DNA of 64,000 nt. It comes from Amycolatopsis palatopharyngis. Lineage in GTDB: Bacteria > Actinomycetota > Actinomycetes > Mycobacteriales > Pseudonocardiaceae. A model generated the notes under the pieces. It saw nothing but the letters and a program-made list of their open reading frames with translations, made no database searches and was not told where the DNA came from. The position numbers and the translations under genes are program-made. Positions 14,753 to 24,021 of this stretch are shown here, in pieces. Location of the stretch: positions 1 to 64,000 of the forward strand of contig NZ_PQHZ01000012.1 of the NCBI RefSeq assembly GCF_003385185.1. Direction: 5' to 3'. Every line of letters starts with the position of its first letter. The stretch's first letter is position 1.

Positions 14753-15979
14753 GTGGCCAGCACCGAGAAGCTGAAGTCGGGCCGGTATCGCGGGGTGTAC
14801 CGCGATGCCGCCATGGTCAAGCGGTACACGCCGACGCAGGACCGCAAGCGTGACGCCTTGGCCGATGCGCGCGAAGCCGAGGTGAATGCGAAACGCACGG
14901 CGTCAGCCAGCAAGGGCACGCTGCCTGGACACACGACGTGGGAGGAGTGGCTTGAGGTGTGGTGGCCAACCCGGGACATCGAGCCCAGCACGGAGAAGAA
15001 GGAGCGGTACGCCGTGGCCAACCATCTGCTGCCTGGCTGGGGCGATTGGGAGTTGGCGCGGATCACTCAGCCGGACGTGCAGGACTGGGTCACGAGCCTG
15101 CACCGTCGCGCCGACAACCCGCTGTCGGGTTCGACCACGAGGCGGGTCTACACCATCTTCCGGTCGTCGATCTCCGCAGCAGTTCGCAAGGGCGTGCTGA
15201 CCGGAACGCCGTGCGTCGACATCACGCTGCCACCGAAGTCGAAGGGTGGCGTCGAGCGGCTGTTTGACGAGCATGAGCTCGCAGCCATCCACGCGCACCT
15301 CGGGCCGGCCTACCGATTCGCCGTGGATTTCATCATCGAGACCGGCCTTCGGCCGGGAGAGTTCGCAGGGCTGCACTGGAGCCGGATCGACCGGCGTAAC
15401 GGGTGGCTGACCGTACGCGACACGTACGACAAGACCGCTAAGCGCATCAAGACCTACCCCAAGGACGCAGAGGAGCGCTCCGTCCCGCTCACGTCCAAGG
15501 CGCTCGAGCTGCTCACCGAGTACGAGGCGCGGTACCCAACGACCCGCTCGACCTGCGGCCTCCCCCATCAGGCGGGCAAGTGCAAGTCGGACCTGGTGTT
15601 CCGGCAGCCGCGGAGCAAAGGGCCGATGGACACGCTCAACTTCAGGTTCAACTTCGTGAAGGCCCAGAGAGCGGCCGAAGTCACCCCGGTCGGACGCCCG
15701 TACGATCTGCGCCACGCGTTCGGTACCCGGCTCGCCGAGGCCGGTGTCGACCCGTGGGAGATCGCGCGGCTCATGGGCCACGCGACGCTGGAGCAGAGCG
15801 GCGACTACATCCACCGCACGAAGGCTGCGAGGATGCGCGTCCTGGCCGCGCTGGGTGACCCCACGACGACCGGCCTCAAGGCCGTCGAGGGTGACGCCGC
15901 AGACACCGAGAGGGGAGGTGATGCGGTGGCAGAACTGAAGCCAACTCGTCCCACCACAGTCCCACGCACAGGAAGTTAG
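14753..15979 (+). CDS. tyrosine recombinase integrase
   Basis: A 408-residue phage-type integrase. The N-terminal AP2-like arm-binding region (RYRGVYRDAAMVKRYTP) is followed by a SAM-like core-binding domain (TWEEWLEVWW to GVLTGTPCVDI, ~62-160) and the catalytic domain. Visible catalytic residues are Arg in ETGLRPGEF (~198), HxxR in DLRHAFGTRL (~318), the third His in MGHATLEQSGDYIH (~342) and the nucleophile Tyr in DYIH. GTG start with GGAG upstream. It drives site-specific integration and, with the Xis-like protein, excision. It reads outward toward psd, so the right attachment site should lie in 15980-16163, though no tRNA or repeat is seen there. Confidence 0.95.
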   Translation: MASTEKLKSGRYRGVYRDAAMVKRYTPTQDRKRDALADAREAEVNAKRTASASKGTLPGHTTWEEWLEVWWPTRDIEPSTEKKERYAVANHLLPGWGDWELARITQPDVQDWVTSLHRRADNPLSGSTTRRVYTIFRSSISAAVRKGVLTGTPCVDITLPPKSKGGVERLFDEHELAAIHAHLGPAYRFAVDFIIETGLRPGEFAGLHWSRIDRRNGWLTVRDTYDKTAKRIKTYPKDAEERSVPLTSKALELLTEYEARYPTTRSTCGLPHQAGKCKSDLVFRQPRSKGPMDTLNFRFNFVKAQRAAEVTPVGRPYDLRHAFGTRLAEAGVDPWEIARLMGHATLEQSGDYIHRTKAARMRVLAALGDPTTTGLKAVEGDAADTERGGDAVAELKPTRPTTVPRTGS

Positions 15980-16163
15980 AGGAGGTAGATCGGTGTTTAT
16001 CCGTCGCCGTCGGGGGGTGGATGCGCCCGGCCGATCCGTGTTTCCCGCCGCTGGCGTAGCGTTGGCTCCCGTTGCGGCGGGCGTGGATAATCGCCGTCGC
16101 CACGCCACCACTGGCAGCACAGTTTCGTCTTCGGACCACGACAACACGGGGAACCCCGATCAC

Positions 16164-16934
16164 ATGAGCGCCGCTTCGCAAGCGCCCGTCACGCCGGCAA
16201 CCGACGCACCGGCTGGCAACAGCCTCACCCACGCCCTGCAGCTCGCGCGCGCGGCCGTGCCCCCGATGCACCCGGCGGGCAGGCCATTCGTTCTCGGCGG
16301 CCTGGCGGCGACCCTGGTACTGCGCAAGTTCTCCAAGCGCCTCGGCGGCGTCGCCGCGCTCGGCACAGCCGCGACCGCGCTCTTCTTCCGGGAGCCGAAG
16401 CGGGTACCACCTCCCGGCACCGGCCTTGCCGTCGCCGCCGCCGATGGCGTCGTGTCCCTGATCGAAGAAGCCAGCCCGCCGCCCGAACTGGGACTGCCCG
16501 CCACGCCGCGGATGCGGATCAGCGTCTTCCTCTCGGTGTTCGACGTCCACGTGCAGCGCCTGCCCGCGACCGGCACCGTGCAGCGGGTCGCCTACCGGCC
16601 CGGCAAGTTCCTCTCCGCGGATCTGGACAAGGCCAGCGACGACAACGAGCGCAACTCGGTGCTCCTGCGTACCGAGGACGGTCACGACCTCGTCGTCGTG
16701 CAGATCGCCGGGCTCGTCGCCCGCCGGATCGTCTGCGAGATCGCCGAGGGCGAGCAGGTACGGGCCGGCGATACCTACGGACTGATCCGGTTCGGCTCGC
16801 GGGTGGATCTCTATCTCCCCGAGGGCAGCCGGGTCATGGTCAGCAAGGGGCAGCGCACCATCGGTGGTGAGACCCCGCTCGCCGCGCTGCCTTCGGTCGA
16901 GGCCGCGCCGACCGCGCCGACTCCGGAGGGCTGA
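16164..16934 (+). CDS. psd: phosphatidylserine decarboxylase
   Basis: A 256-residue pyruvoyl-dependent enzyme converting phosphatidylserine to phosphatidylethanolamine at the membrane. AVPPMHPAGRPF near the N-terminus, FFREPKRVPP, ADGVVSLIEE, and FLSVFDVHVQRLPATG are family signatures; autocleavage occurs at Gly-Ser in RFGSRVDLYLP (~209). The hydrophobic N-terminal segment anchors the beta chain. ATG 16164 fits the family length. The frame is open upstream to a GTG at 15993 with a perfect AGGAGG, giving a 57-residue extension unlike the family; it is probably a junction artefact of the neighbouring element. Next to pssA, as in Mycobacterium. Confidence 0.92.
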   Translation: MSAASQAPVTPATDAPAGNSLTHALQLARAAVPPMHPAGRPFVLGGLAATLVLRKFSKRLGGVAALGTAATALFFREPKRVPPPGTGLAVAAADGVVSLIEEASPPPELGLPATPRMRISVFLSVFDVHVQRLPATGTVQRVAYRPGKFLSADLDKASDDNERNSVLLRTEDGHDLVVVQIAGLVARRIVCEIAEGEQVRAGDTYGLIRFGSRVDLYLPEGSRVMVSKGQRTIGGETPLAALPSVEAAPTAPTPEG

Positions 16935-16937
16935 GCA

Positions 16938-17930
16938 GTGATGGCGCGGACAACGCCAGGAGTCCGGTTACTACCGAACGCGATCACGGTCCTCGCGCTC
17001 TGCGCCGGGCTTTCCGCGGTTCAGTTCGCACTCACCGGCGACTACCTGCTGTCGATCGGCGCGATCGGCGTCGCCGCGGTACTGGACAGCCTCGACGGCC
17101 GCATCGCCCGGCTGCTCGACGCGACCTCCAGGATGGGCGCGGAACTCGACTCACTGTCCGACGCGATCTCCTTCGGCGTCGCACCCGCGCTGGTCCTCTA
17201 CGTCTGGCAGTTCGACGGCGACCGGATCGGCTGGATCGCGGCGCTGATCTTCGCGGTGTGCATGATCCTGCGACTGGCCCGCTTCAACACGCTGCTCGAC
17301 GACACCGAGCAGCCGCCGTACGCGAGCGAGTTCTTCGTCGGCGTGCCCGCACCGGCAGGTGGTTTGCTCGCGCTGCTCCCGTTGATCCTGGCCGAGCAGT
17401 TCGGTGCGGGCTGGTGGTCCTCGGGCGTCACGGTGTGGGTGTGGACGGTAGCCATCGCGGCGCTGCTGATCAGCCGGATCCCGACACTGTCGCTGAAGAC
17501 CGTGAAGGCACCGGCCAAGGCGGTCGCACCGTTGCTCGTCGGCGTCGGTCTGCTCGCCGCGGCGATCATCCAGTACCCGCTGATCGCACTCGCGGCCGCT
17601 CTGGTGCTGTACATCGCGCACGTTCCCTACTCGGTGCGTCGCTACCACTGGCTTGCCGGACACCCGGAGGCCTGGGACGTGCCCGCAAGGGAACGCAGGG
17701 CTATTCGGCGTGCGCGCAGCCAGCGCAGGCTGGGACTGCGACCGCCGCTGCGCCGCAGGGTGGCAGGCGCCGCCCGCCGTGCCGTACGGATGCCCCGCCA
17801 CGACGACCAGCATGTCGCCAGGGTGTCCCGGACTCATCCGCCCGAGCCGCAGGGACGCGCGGCCGAGCACGGCCAGAGGCGACGTAGCTGGCGACGTATC
17901 GGTCTGCGCCAACGCGGCAGGCAGGACTGA
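16938..17930 (+). CDS. pssA: CDP-diacylglycerol--serine O-phosphatidyltransferase
   Basis: A 330-residue integral membrane enzyme making phosphatidylserine, the substrate of Psd. The CDP-alcohol phosphotransferase signature D-G-x2-A-R-x8-G-x3-D-x3-D is complete (DGRIAR to ELDSLSD, ~52-75). About eight membrane helices follow, then an ~80-residue Arg-rich cytoplasmic tail that is longer than usual. GTG 16938 is followed immediately by an ATG; GGAGG lies about nine bases upstream. It follows psd by three bases, so both are one transcript. Confidence 0.92.
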   Translation: MMARTTPGVRLLPNAITVLALCAGLSAVQFALTGDYLLSIGAIGVAAVLDSLDGRIARLLDATSRMGAELDSLSDAISFGVAPALVLYVWQFDGDRIGWIAALIFAVCMILRLARFNTLLDDTEQPPYASEFFVGVPAPAGGLLALLPLILAEQFGAGWWSSGVTVWVWTVAIAALLISRIPTLSLKTVKAPAKAVAPLLVGVGLLAAAIIQYPLIALAAALVLYIAHVPYSVRRYHWLAGHPEAWDVPARERRAIRRARSQRRLGLRPPLRRRVAGAARRAVRMPRHDDQHVARVSRTHPPEPQGRAAEHGQRRRSWRRIGLRQRGRQD

Positions 17931-17985
17931 CAGGCGCGGGCGCGCTTTACCGCACCCACGGCTCGGACGACGATAGTGTGGCGGG

Positions 17986-20307
17986 GTGACGTCCTCCCAG
18001 CAGCACTCGACCCCGCAGATCACGCTCACGGTCCGGCACACGCCATCCGCTTTGGACTCCCGGCGCGGGGTCGTGCGACTGCATCCCGAGGTACTCGACG
18101 CGCTCGGGCTACGGGCCTGGGACGCGGTCCGGCTGACCGGGGCGCGGGTCAGTGCGGCGTTGGCCGCGCCTGCCGATGCCAGTGGTCCGACCGGCGTCGT
18201 ACTCGCCGACGACGTCACCATGTCCAATCTCGGGGTGACCGAGGGGACCGAGATCGTGCTCGGACCGGTCGAGGTCAGCTCAGCCAGAACCGTGACAGTG
18301 GCCGGGTCCCGGCTGGCCTCCACGTCGCTCACCCCGGCGACGCTGCGGCTGGCCCTGATCGGCAAGGTGCTCACCGTGGGCGACGCGGTTTCCCTGTTGC
18401 CGCAGGACCTGGCGCCCCCGCCCGGTGCGGATCTGCCCACCGCCCGCAGCAGGCTGTCCGGCGCCATCGGCATGACCTGGACCAGTGAGCTGCTGACGGT
18501 CACCGCGACCGAACCGGACGGCACAGTCGCTATCGGACCGTCCACAGTAGTCCAGTGGCGGGACGGCGCGGGCCGGGCTGAGGACGCTCGGCCCGCCGCC
18601 CCCGCCGCCCCTGCCGAGCAGGACGGCGGACGCCAGACTTCGGTGACCAGTACCCAAAATGCCATGGAGATCCTAGACGCGGAGCTCGTGGAGGACGCTC
18701 AGACCCCTCAGGCCCCTCAGGAAGCGGAGGACGCGGAGGAAGCGGTGCCGATGGCCGACCTCGCTGGTTCCGCCCCTGCTGCCCGCAAGCTCGCCGAGTG
18801 GTTCGACCTCGCCTTCCACCGGCCGGAACTGCTCGCCCGGCTGGGCACTTCGGGAAGGCTCGGGGTGCTGGTCTCCGGACCGGAGGGAGTCGGTAAGTCC
18901 ACACTGGTCCGTGCTGTGGCCCACGCCGAGAACGTCAGGATCGTCGCGCTGACCGCACCGACCGTCGCCGTGCTCGGCCCTGACGCGGCAGCGGCGAAGG
19001 TGCGTGCGGCGATCGGCCAGGCACAGGAAAGCGATCAGCCCACCGTGCTGCTGCTCACCGACATCGACGCCCTGCTGCCGGCGAGCCAGCCGCCGCCAGT
19101 CGCCACTGTCGTCCTCGAACAGCTGCGCACGGCCATGAGCAGGCCGGGGTTCGCGGTGGTCGCGACCACAGCACATCCGGAGGCGGTGGATCCGCGACTG
19201 CGGGGTGCCGATCTGCTCGACCGTGAGATCGGCATAGCGCTGCCGGATGCGCGTGTTCGGGCGGAACTGCTGGCCGTACTGCTGCGCGAGGCGCCCATGG
19301 AACACGGGGCCGACCTGGCGGTCATCGCCGAGCGGACGCCCGGTTTCGTCGCCGCGGACCTGGTCGCGCTCCGCAGGGACGCGGCCCTGCGCGCCGCACT
19401 CCGGCAGCGGGACACCGCCGAACCCCGGATCTCCGAAGCGGATCTGCTGGAAGCGCTGGCCACCGTCCGCCCGATCTCGATGTCCACATCGGACACTTTG
19501 GCTACCGGCGGGCTGAAGCTGGACGACGTCGGCGACATGACCGAGGTCAAGCAGTCGCTGACCGAGTCGGTGCTCTGGCCGCTACGCTACCCCGACTCGT
19601 TCGCCCGGCTCGGCGTCGCTCCGCCCCGCGGTGTACTGCTCTACGGTCCGCCCGGCGGCGGCAAAACGTTCCTCGTGCGAGCGCTCGCCGGTACGGGTGC
19701 GCTGAACGTCTTCGCCGTCAAGGGCGCCGAACTGATGGACAAATGGGTCGGTGAGTCCGAGCGCGCCGTTCGGGAGCTGTTCCGGCGGGCCGCGGATGCC
19801 GCACCGTCGCTGATCTTCCTCGACGAGATCGACGCCCTCGCACCGCGCCGCGGCCAGTCCGGTGACTCCGGCGTCTCCGATCGCGTGGTGGCGGCCCTGC
19901 TCACCGAGCTGGACGGGGTCGAACCGCTGCGGGAAGTCGTCGTGCTCGGTGCGACGAACCGCCCGGAGCTGGTCGATCCCGCACTGCTTCGGCCGGGACG
20001 TCTCGAGCGACTGGTGTACGTCCCGCCGCCCGACCAGGAAGCCCGGGCCGACATCCTGCGTGCCAGTTCGCGGAACACACCGCTGGCCGGCGACGTCGAC
20101 CTCGACGCCGTCGCGGCCACCCTCGACGGCTATTCGGCAGCGGACTGCGCTGCCCTGATCCGGGAGGCCGCACTCACGGCGATGCGCGAGTCACTGGAGG
20201 CGAAGGAGGTCACCGCGGCTCACCTCGCGGCGGCCCGCGATTCCGTGCGGCCGTCCCTGGACCCGGCACAACTCGCGGCCCTCGAGGCCTACTCGCAGGG
20301 GCGGTGA
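17986..20307 (+). CDS. CDC48/VAT-like AAA ATPase
   Basis: A 773-residue protein with the p97/VAT layout: N-domain (double-psi-barrel-like, ~10-180), an acidic Ala/Glu linker, AAA module 1 (Walker A GPEGVGKSTLV ~298; Walker B degenerate, LLLTDIDALLP ~355) and a fully canonical AAA module 2 (Walker A GPPGGGKTFLV ~553; Walker B LIFLDEIDALAP ~611; arginine finger region RPELVDPALLRPGR). It resembles the mycobacterial Rv0435c ATPase, likewise next to psd and pssA. Module 1 lacks the catalytic Glu of Walker B, so it may bind but not hydrolyse ATP. A protein-unfolding role is expected from the family; the substrate is unknown. GTG start at 17986. Confidence 0.9.
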   Translation: MTSSQQHSTPQITLTVRHTPSALDSRRGVVRLHPEVLDALGLRAWDAVRLTGARVSAALAAPADASGPTGVVLADDVTMSNLGVTEGTEIVLGPVEVSSARTVTVAGSRLASTSLTPATLRLALIGKVLTVGDAVSLLPQDLAPPPGADLPTARSRLSGAIGMTWTSELLTVTATEPDGTVAIGPSTVVQWRDGAGRAEDARPAAPAAPAEQDGGRQTSVTSTQNAMEILDAELVEDAQTPQAPQEAEDAEEAVPMADLAGSAPAARKLAEWFDLAFHRPELLARLGTSGRLGVLVSGPEGVGKSTLVRAVAHAENVRIVALTAPTVAVLGPDAAAAKVRAAIGQAQESDQPTVLLLTDIDALLPASQPPPVATVVLEQLRTAMSRPGFAVVATTAHPEAVDPRLRGADLLDREIGIALPDARVRAELLAVLLREAPMEHGADLAVIAERTPGFVAADLVALRRDAALRAALRQRDTAEPRISEADLLEALATVRPISMSTSDTLATGGLKLDDVGDMTEVKQSLTESVLWPLRYPDSFARLGVAPPRGVLLYGPPGGGKTFLVRALAGTGALNVFAVKGAELMDKWVGESERAVRELFRRAADAAPSLIFLDEIDALAPRRGQSGDSGVSDRVVAALLTELDGVEPLREVVVLGATNRPELVDPALLRPGRLERLVYVPPPDQEARADILRASSRNTPLAGDVDLDAVAATLDGYSAADCAALIREAALTAMRESLEAKEVTAAHLAAARDSVRPSLDPAQLAALEAYSQGR

Positions 20308-20323
20308 CCGGCGCGCGGCACCG

Positions 20324-21028
20324 TTACTTGCCGCTCTTACCGCTCGACTTGCCGTAGTCGTTGGTCACGATCACGATCACACCGGGCGCGGAGTCCTTGA
20401 TGCCGTCGAAGCGCGGCTCCGACCGCATCCCGAAGCTCGCGGCGAGGGCGTCGGCCGCGGTCTCCTCGTCGGTACCTGGCCGGTAGTACACCGTGGTGGT
20501 GGGGATGATCCCCGACGAATAGTTCGCGACCTGACCGACGTTCCAGCCCTGCCCGCGCAGGTCCTCCGCGGCCCTGCTGGCGAGGCCCTTGATGTTGCTG
20601 TTGTTGTACACGCGGACGCTGACCCACTTGGCCGAGGCCTGCCTGTCCTGGGCCGAGTCGGAACCGCCCGGCGCGGGCGGCCCACCCGGCTGACCTGGCT
20701 GCGGCTGACCTGATTGACCGGGCTGCCCCGGCTGACCGGACTGCCCCGGCTGTCCCGGTGCCGGTCCCGCCGTTCCGGAGGGTTCCCCGGACGTTCCCGG
20801 CGGTGTACTGGTGCCGTCTGGCCCGCTGGACGGCGAAGTACCGTCCGGCCCGCTGGTGCCGGGGTCGCTCGGCGAGCCGGGCACCGACGTCGCGGGCGGC
20901 GCGGCTGTCTCGTCCCCGTTACCGCTGGTCAACAGGGTCACCCCGCCGATAACGGCCGCAGCGGCCGCGACCGCGAGCAGGCCGACTCCCGCCGCGCGGG
21001 CCGGACGGGACACTCCACCGAAACTCAT
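20324..21028 (-). CDS. LytR_C-domain membrane protein
   Basis: A 234-residue protein from ATG 21028, which overlaps the stop of the DUF3263 gene. One membrane helix (AAGVGLLAVAAAAAVIGGVT), a long Gly/Pro/Ser/Gln-rich linker with GQPGQSGQPGQ repeats, and a LytR C-terminal domain (VRVYNNSNIKGLASRAAEDL, VYYRPGTDEETAADALAASF, VIVIVTNDYG). Corresponds to mycobacterial Rv0431. Extracytoplasmic; the domain is linked to cell-wall functions in LytR-CpsA-Psr proteins, but here there is no transferase domain. The upstream extension of the frame is a shadow. Confidence 0.8.
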   Translation of the reverse strand: MSFGGVSRPARAAGVGLLAVAAAAAVIGGVTLLTSGNGDETAAPPATSVPGSPSDPGTSGPDGTSPSSGPDGTSTPPGTSGEPSGTAGPAPGQPGQSGQPGQPGQSGQPQPGQPGGPPAPGGSDSAQDRQASAKWVSVRVYNNSNIKGLASRAAEDLRGQGWNVGQVANYSSGIIPTTTVYYRPGTDEETAADALAASFGMRSEPRFDGIKDSAPGVIVIVTNDYGKSSGKSGK

Positions 21029-21375
21029 GACAGCTCGATCCCCAACCGGCGTGCCGCACGGGTGCGCTGGCGGCTGGCACGCATCTTCCGCAATCGCTTG
21101 ACCAGCATCGGATCGGCACGCATCGCTTCCTGCTTGTCCATGAGCTGGTTGAGAATCTGGTAGTAGCGGGTGGAGGACATCGCGAAGATCTCGCGGATGG
21201 CCTGCTCCTTCGCGCCCGCGTACTTCCACCACTGACGCTCGAACGCCAGCACTTCCTGCTCACGGGGAGTGAGGCCCTCGGCCGCACCGGTGGCCGGCGT
21301 GGCAGCCCCTGACGGCGCGGACGGCGCGGACGGGGACGGCTGGTCCTGTCGGGCCGTCGACTCCGCAGCGTCCAT
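21025..21375 (-). CDS. DUF3263 family protein
   Basis: A 116-residue protein from ATG 21375 (GAGGAG four bases upstream). After a low-complexity Ala/Ser/Pro N-terminus it has the DUF3263 helical domain (LTPREQEVLAFERQWWKYAG, IREIFAMSSTRYYQILNQLM, MLVKRLRKMRASRQR), an HTH-like fold. The domain is conserved in actinobacteria next to the LytR_C protein and def. Possibly a small DNA-binding protein. Confidence 0.85.
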   Translation of the reverse strand: MDAAESTARQDQPSPSAPSAPSGAATPATGAAEGLTPREQEVLAFERQWWKYAGAKEQAIREIFAMSSTRYYQILNQLMDKQEAMRADPMLVKRLRKMRASRQRTRAARRLGIELS

Positions 21376-21413
21376 CTGGCTCCTCGCAATCCGATTCGTA
21401 GGCGAGCGTGCTC

Positions 21414-21433
21414 GAATCACACAGCTGTGATTC
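21414..21433. promoter_or_regulatory. palindrome in the def / DUF3263 divergent promoter region
   Basis: GAATCACA (21414-21421) and TGTGATTC (21426-21433) form a perfect 8-bp inverted repeat with a 4-base centre, between the divergently transcribed DUF3263 gene and def. Probably a regulator-binding site; no regulator is assigned. Confidence 0.4.
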
Positions 21434-21595
21434 CCGCGAGGCCATTAGATCACGGGCAGCAGTGTGTGCGCCGTCATCACACACGGCGCGTCACAAGCTC
21501 TTCTGTGCAGTAGTCAGGGCGTTCGGACGGGTTCGGTACTCGGATGATCCCCAGTTGCAGGTTCGGCTCAGGTCTATCAGAGGGGTCTGACTAAA

Positions 21596-22171
21596 ATGCG
21601 CCGCGTGACCGTCCACGCCATCCGCATCGCCGGTGACCCAGTCCTGCACAACCCCACCCGCGAGGTGACCGGTTTCGACGAGGAGCTGCGCACCCTCACC
21701 GAGGACATGTTCGAGACGATGTACGCAGCGGAGGGCGTCGGGCTCGCCGCGAACCAGATCGGCATCGATCTGCGCGTCTTCGTCTACGACTGCCCTGACG
21801 ACGAGGGCAACCGGCACAAGGGCCTCGTGGTGAACCCGCGCCTGGAGACCTCGGGAGCGCCCGAGACGATGCCGGACCCGGACGACGACTGGGAGGGCTG
21901 CCTGTCCGCCCCCGGCGAGTCCTATCCGACCGGCAGGGCGAGCTGGGCGAAGGTCACCGGCGTCGACCTCGAGGGACAACCGATCGAGGTCGAGGGCACC
22001 GGGTACTTCGCCCGCTGCCTGCAACACGAGACCGATCATCTGGACGGCTACATCTACCTCGACCGGCTTGTCGGCAGGCACGCCCGCGAGGCGAAGCGAA
22101 TGCTCAAGCGCAACAAGTGGGGCGTACCGGGCAACAGCTGGCTACCGGAGTCCGCGAACATCGAACCCTAA
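21596..22171 (+). CDS. def: peptide deformylase
   Basis: A 191-residue metalloenzyme that removes the formyl group from nascent proteins. All three signature motifs are present: [10 protein letters not shown] (~47), EGCLSAPGE (~100, metal-binding Cys) and QHETDHLDG (~143, two metal-binding His and the catalytic Glu). Slightly long at the C-terminus, as in mycobacterial Def. Expressed alone, divergent from the DUF3263-LytR_C pair. Confidence 0.96.
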   Translation: MRRVTVHAIRIAGDPVLHNPTREVTGFDEELRTLTEDMFETMYAAEGVGLAANQIGIDLRVFVYDCPDDEGNRHKGLVVNPRLETSGAPETMPDPDDDWEGCLSAPGESYPTGRASWAKVTGVDLEGQPIEVEGTGYFARCLQHETDHLDGYIYLDRLVGRHAREAKRMLKRNKWGVPGNSWLPESANIEP

Positions 22172-22325
22172 AAGGCCAAAAGGGACAGAGCAGACAACTC
22201 TTATCCCTCAGGTAGATCGATCCGAATCGGGCTACTAGCCTGGCGCACCGCGTTCAGGCACCGGTGCCGATCAGCGATCCTGAGTGGACCGGTGCGTAAA
22301 GGTCCACGAGGAAGGATCAGCACTC

Positions 22326-24002
22326 ATGGCCGCACCTGCCGAGACTCCGCGAAAGGTGGAGGTCGCGCTCGATACGGGCTTGCGACGAGACGTCGGCAAG
22401 ATCGGACTGCTGTTCACCGGTGTCGGTGCGATCATCGGATCGGGTTGGCTGTTCGGCGCGCTCTACGCATCCCAGATCGCGGGTCCTGCCGCGATCTTGT
22501 CGTGGGTGATCGGCGCCGTCATCGTCATGGTGATCGGGCTCGTCTACGCCGAACTCGGCGCGATGTTTCCGGTCGCGGGCGGCATCGTCCGATTCCCGCA
22601 CTACGCCTTCGGCTCCTTCACCGGCTACAGCGTCGGCTGGCTGAGCTGGCTCGCCGCGGCGACGGTGACCCCCGCGGAGGTGCTGGCCACAACGCAGTAC
22701 GCGGACCCCTACATTCCCTGGTTGATGACCGAGGCCGACGGCGTGCCCGTGCTCACCGGCTGGGGGATCGTGGTCTCGGTCGCCCTGATGTTCGTCTACA
22801 GCCTGATCAACGTCATGGGCGTGAAACTGTTCGCCCAGTTCAACAACGTGCTGGTGTGGTGGAAGCTCGCCGTCCTCGCCCTGGTCGTGGTGATGTTCCT
22901 CGGCCTGGAGTTCAACCCGGGCAACCTGACCCAGCACGGTTTCGCCCCAGAGGGCTTCGGCGCGGTGCTGACCGCGATTCCGGCGGCCGGTGTGGCATTC
23001 GCCTATCTCGGCTTCCGCAACGCCGTCGAGTACGCCGCGGAAACGGACAACCCGCAGAAGAACGTACCGTTCGCCATCATCTGGTCGATCATCATCTGCG
23101 CGGTCATCTACATCGCGCTGCAGATCGCCTTCATCACCGGCCTGCCGGCCGAGCTTCTCGGCAACGGCTGGTCCGAACTGGACTTCGCCGACTCCGCCGG
23201 TCCACTGGCCGGGCTGGCCGTGGTCCTCGGCGCTACCTGGCTGGCCATCCTCCTGCGGGTCGACGCCGTCGTCTCACCCGCTGACACCGGCCTCATCTAC
23301 GCGGGCGTCACCACTCGGCTGGCCTACGCCAACGCGCGCAACGGAAACGCTCCTGGCTGGCTGGAGAAGCTGAACAGCCGGGGCATTCCGTGGTCCGCGG
23401 TCATCCTCGGTTTCGTCGTGGGTTGCATCTTCTTCCTGCCGTTCCCCGGTTGGCAGCTCTTCATCGGTTTCATCACCGCCGCGTTCGCGGTGTCGTTCGG
23501 CCCTGGTTCCGTCGTCGTCGGCGCACTGCGCAGGCAACTGCCCGACCAGGACCGCCCGTTCCGGCTGCCGTTCGGTGACCTGCTGCCCATCCTTGCCTTC
23601 TACGGATCCAGCATGCTGGTCTTCTGGAACGAGTGGCCGATCAACGAGAAGATGTTCGTCGCCTTCCTCTTCGGCTACATCGTCTATGCCCTGTATCACT
23701 TCACCGCGAAGCGGGAGCTTCCACCGCTGGACATCAAGAACGGTCTGTGGTTCCCCATCTGGGTTCTCGGCATCATGGTCGTCAGCTACCTCGGCGATCT
23801 GGATCCCACCCAGCCCCCGTCGGATCCGTGGATCCTGAACGGTGGGGACGGGCCGATCGGCCTCGGCCTCGGCGCCCTGATCCTGCTCGGCTGGAGCATC
23901 GCCATCTACTACTACGGCGTGGCCAGCAGGCTTTCGCCGGAGCGGGCGGCCGCCTACATCCAGCGCCTGCCGACGCAGGACCTGGAGACCGAGGTCAAGT
24001 AG
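22326..24002 (+). CDS. APC-family amino acid permease
   Basis: A 558-residue transporter with about 12 membrane helices. The first helix contains the APC substrate motif GAIIGSGWLFG; ETDNPQKNVPFAI after helix 6 is also typical. The C-terminus ends with PTQDLETEVK. The start ATG 22326 follows AGGAAGGA; the open frame upstream is not used. Likely a cation-coupled amino acid or amine uptake system; substrate cannot be read from sequence. A strong GC hairpin follows the gene. Confidence 0.9.
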   Translation: MAAPAETPRKVEVALDTGLRRDVGKIGLLFTGVGAIIGSGWLFGALYASQIAGPAAILSWVIGAVIVMVIGLVYAELGAMFPVAGGIVRFPHYAFGSFTGYSVGWLSWLAAATVTPAEVLATTQYADPYIPWLMTEADGVPVLTGWGIVVSVALMFVYSLINVMGVKLFAQFNNVLVWWKLAVLALVVVMFLGLEFNPGNLTQHGFAPEGFGAVLTAIPAAGVAFAYLGFRNAVEYAAETDNPQKNVPFAIIWSIIICAVIYIALQIAFITGLPAELLGNGWSELDFADSAGPLAGLAVVLGATWLAILLRVDAVVSPADTGLIYAGVTTRLAYANARNGNAPGWLEKLNSRGIPWSAVILGFVVGCIFFLPFPGWQLFIGFITAAFAVSFGPGSVVVGALRRQLPDQDRPFRLPFGDLLPILAFYGSSMLVFWNEWPINEKMFVAFLFGYIVYALYHFTAKRELPPLDIKNGLWFPIWVLGIMVVSYLGDLDPTQPPSDPWILNGGDGPIGLGLGALILLGWSIAIYYYGVASRLSPERAAAYIQRLPTQDLETEVK

Positions 24003-24021
24003 CCACAGAGAATTCAGCCGA

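Larger units (their letters stand above)
1..15979. mobile_element. prophage-like integrated element, right part (left end outside window)
   Basis: A block of about 34 short, mostly overlapping leftward genes (94-13327) is followed by rightward genes ending with a tyrosine integrase at 14753-15979. Recognisable members are typical of actinobacterial temperate phages: HNH nucleases, a DNA methyltransferase, DUF6221, zinc-finger proteins, an FtsK-gamma protein, a LexA-like HTH protein, an excisionase-like protein and an XRE repressor. No terminase, portal, capsid or conjugation gene is visible, so prophage versus actinomycete integrative element cannot be settled. The HNH gene at the left edge is the usual neighbour of terminase genes, which favours a prophage extending left. 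Base usage is slightly less GC-biased than in the chromosomal genes to the right. No attachment repeat or tRNA was found beside the integrase. Confidence 0.75.

Noticed and set aside
15980..16163. tRNA gene as integration target
   Set aside because: No cloverleaf or T-loop motif (GTTCGAATC type) was found in either strand.
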